This document shows positions 5,028 to 6,083 of a stretch of 6,083 bases of DNA, piece by piece. The translations under genes were made by a program, and so were the position numbers. This stretch comes from Planctomycetota bacterium (lineage in GTDB: Bacteria; Planctomycetota; MHYJ01; JACQXL01): contig JASEHY010000084.1 in the NCBI GenBank assembly GCA_030018555.1, positions 1 through 6,083 of the forward strand. The letters are read 5' to 3'. The first letter of the stretch is position 1. Each line of letters begins with the position of its first letter. The notes under the pieces were generated by a model, which was not told the origin of the DNA, ran no database searches, and worked only from the letters and a program-made list of their open reading frames with translations.

Positions 5028-5888
5028 ATGAACAACATCTACAAACCCTATTTGATGACCGTCTCTGAGATAATTGAAGAGACATACGATACCAAGACAT
5101 TGAAACTGGTATTTTCCGCCGAACCCACTGGGTCTGGCGGACAGGATAAATCAGTAGCTGATGCCTTTGATTTTAAGGCGGGTCAATTCGGTCTCTATTC
5201 TGCTTTTGGTGATGGTGAAGCCACATTCTGTATCGCCTCATCCCCTACCAGAAAGGGTTATATAGAGTGCTGTTTCCGTAAGACAGGCAGGGTTACCAAG
5301 GCACTCTTTGATGTGGAAGTCGGTGATACAATTGGGTTCAGGGGTCCCTATGGCAACTACTTCCCCCTTGATATGTTTGAGGGTAAAAATATAATCTTCA
5401 TTGCCGGCGGTATTGGTTTAGCACCGATTCGTTCGGTCATCTGGAATTGTCTTGACCTGCTAAAGCGGTTCGGCAAAATCACCATCATCTATGGGGCAAG
5501 AACCGTATCTGACCTTGTCTATAAAAGAGAATTACCAGAATGGTCTAAATATCCGAATACCATCGTTGTCCAGACCGTTGACCCCGGCGGTGAGACCAAA
5601 GATTGGACGGGTAAAATTGGATTAGTGCCAAAGATATTAGAAGAGACACATCCTGATAGTACTAACGCGGTGGCTCTGATATGCGGTCCACCAATAATGA
5701 TTAAGTTCACTCTGCCTGTTCTGGATAAATTAGGATTCACAGCAGATAATATTTATACCACTCTTGAAAACCGTATGAAATGCGGGGTAGGAAAATGTGG
5801 CAGGTGTAATGTTGGCAGGGTTTATGTATGTAAAGAGGGACCGGTTTTTACAGCCAAACAATTGCAGGAATTACCGGCGGAATATTAG
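5028..5888 (+). CDS. AsrB/HydG-like FAD/NAD(P)-binding [2Fe-2S] oxidoreductase subunit
   Basis: A 286-residue flavoprotein that probably transfers electrons between NAD(P)H and an iron-sulfur partner, as in anaerobic sulfite reductase subunit B or sulfhydrogenase gamma subunits. The ferredoxin-reductase-like FAD domain (about 10-115) includes FKAGQFGLYS and ATFCIASSP. The NAD(P) domain has IAGGIGLAPIRS (125-136) and ICGPPIMI (218-225). The C-terminal PyrK-like [2Fe-2S] site is C252, C257, C260 and C268 (CX4CX2CX7C). The start MNNIYKPYL fits the family's opening PYL motif, but there is no ribosome site before ATG 5028, so initiation may be leaderless or weak. Residues 30-38 coincide exactly with a 27-bp palindrome and look inserted into the early FAD domain. 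The natural partner, an AsrA-like gene, is on the same strand 4.4 kb to the left. No catalytic subunit follows. Confidence 0.92.
   Translation: MNNIYKPYLMTVSEIIEETYDTKTLKLVFSAEPTGSGGQDKSVADAFDFKAGQFGLYSAFGDGEATFCIASSPTRKGYIECCFRKTGRVTKALFDVEVGDTIGFRGPYGNYFPLDMFEGKNIIFIAGGIGLAPIRSVIWNCLDLLKRFGKITIIYGARTVSDLVYKRELPEWSKYPNTIVVQTVDPGGETKDWTGKIGLVPKILEETHPDSTNAVALICGPPIMIKFTLPVLDKLGFTADNIYTTLENRMKCGVGKCGRCNVGRVYVCKEGPVFTAKQLQELPAEY
5115..5141. repeat. Nested palindrome inside the flavoprotein gene
   Basis: Arms TCCGCC (5115-5120) and GGCGGA (5136-5141) enclose the inner palindrome ACCCACTGGGT (5123-5133). The 27 bp occupy exactly nine codons (S30 to G38). The encoded AEPTGSGG stretch interrupts a region where relatives, from memory, run directly from the first strand to the F-K-x-GQF motif. 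Confidence 0.65.
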
Positions 5889-5891
5889 GAT

Positions 5892-5960
5892 GTTACAGGT
5901 TACAAGTTACAGGTTTCAATCTTATTGAACTTATAACTTGTAACTTTTAACTTGTAACTT
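5892..5960. repeat. AT-rich palindromic repeat between flavoprotein gene and ruvC
   Basis: Long imperfect inverted repeat built from GTTACAAGTTACAGG-type units on the left (from 5899) and CTTGTAAC-type units on the right (to 5960), closing on TTCAAT (5915-5920), loop CTT and ATTGAA (5924-5929). The right arm contains an exact 13-bp direct repeat TAACTTGTAACTT at 5934-5946 and 5948-5960. It fills almost the entire 73-bp gap and ends one base before the ruvC ATG. It looks like an interspersed repeat and not a standard GC-rich terminator. Confidence 0.75.
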
Positions 5961-5961
5961 T

Positions 5962-6083
5962 ATGGTAATATTAGGCATTGACCCCGGCACACATGTTATT
6001 GGTTATGGGCTTATTCAGACCAAGCCCCGTTTGAAAGCGGTTACCTACGGGGTAATAAAAACTCCAAATCTCACCCGTACGGG
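5962..6083 (+). CDS. ruvC: RuvC, Holliday junction resolvase, N-terminal part
   Basis: The first 40 codons of the endonuclease that cleaves Holliday junctions at the end of recombinational repair, normally working with RuvA and RuvB. The opening MVILGIDPGTHVIGYGLI matches the RuvC signature; D7 is the first catalytic acidic residue, and TYGVIKTP follows in the expected place. The gene runs off the right edge. No ribosome site is visible because the AT-rich palindromic repeat occupies the positions upstream of ATG 5962, so translation start may depend on the repeat's structure or on coupling to upstream transcription. It marks the return from redox genes to housekeeping sequence. Confidence 0.93.
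   Translation, partial: MVILGIDPGTHVIGYGLIQTKPRLKAVTYGVIKTPNLTRT

Noticed and set aside
5519..5740. Minus-strand open frame inside the flavoprotein gene
   Set aside because: Antisense to the NAD(P)-binding domain, no ribosome site and no recognisable motif.

Overview
The window is protein-dense bacterial DNA from what looks like an anaerobic or microaerophilic, probably uncultured lineage. Iron-sulfur redox proteins predominate, genes have AGGAG-type ribosome sites, and a Crp/Fnr regulator sits beside an FNR-type operator. No gene fixes the phylum; a Planctomycetota-like or similar subsurface anaerobe is a guess. Short GC-rich palindromes and small tandem repeats are scattered both between and inside genes.

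Layout. (1) 1-647, plus strand: the C-terminal half of an AsrA/HydB-like protein with two [4Fe-4S] motifs. The part before its cluster domain is a stack of hairpins and in-frame tandem repeats, and the reading frame is open to the left edge. (2) 4890-684, minus strand, six genes in order of transcription: a Crp/Fnr regulator, an 85-residue membrane protein one base behind it, then (after a promoter with a perfect TTGACTTAAGTCAA operator at 3873-3886) a Cys-rich zinc-ribbon protein, a ferredoxin-domain protein, a roughly 12-helix His-rich membrane protein and a small cupin. (3) 5028-5888, plus strand: an FAD/NAD(P)-binding, [2Fe-2S] oxidoreductase of the AsrB/HydG type. (4) 5962-6083, plus strand: the first 40 codons of ruvC, after an AT-rich palindromic repeat.

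How they may work together. The AsrA-like and AsrB-like proteins belong to families that normally act as an electron-transfer pair (NAD(P)H, FAD, [2Fe-2S], [4Fe-4S]) for a hydrogenase, sulfite reductase or similar enzyme. Here they lie on the same strand about 4.4 kb apart, with the minus-strand cluster between them and no catalytic subunit in view. The cluster resembles a small redox or nitrosative-stress regulon: an FNR/DNR/HcpR-like regulator, an operator about 41 bp upstream of a likely start site, a ferredoxin-type protein, a candidate heme-binding membrane protein and a cupin. That role is an inference from gene families and context.

The most unusual feature is the set of short palindromic elements lying in frame inside at least three coding regions (1-288, 3492-3528, 5115-5141), with others between genes (3430-3473, 5892-5960). 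This recalls the Rickettsia palindromic elements that insert into genes without breaking them.
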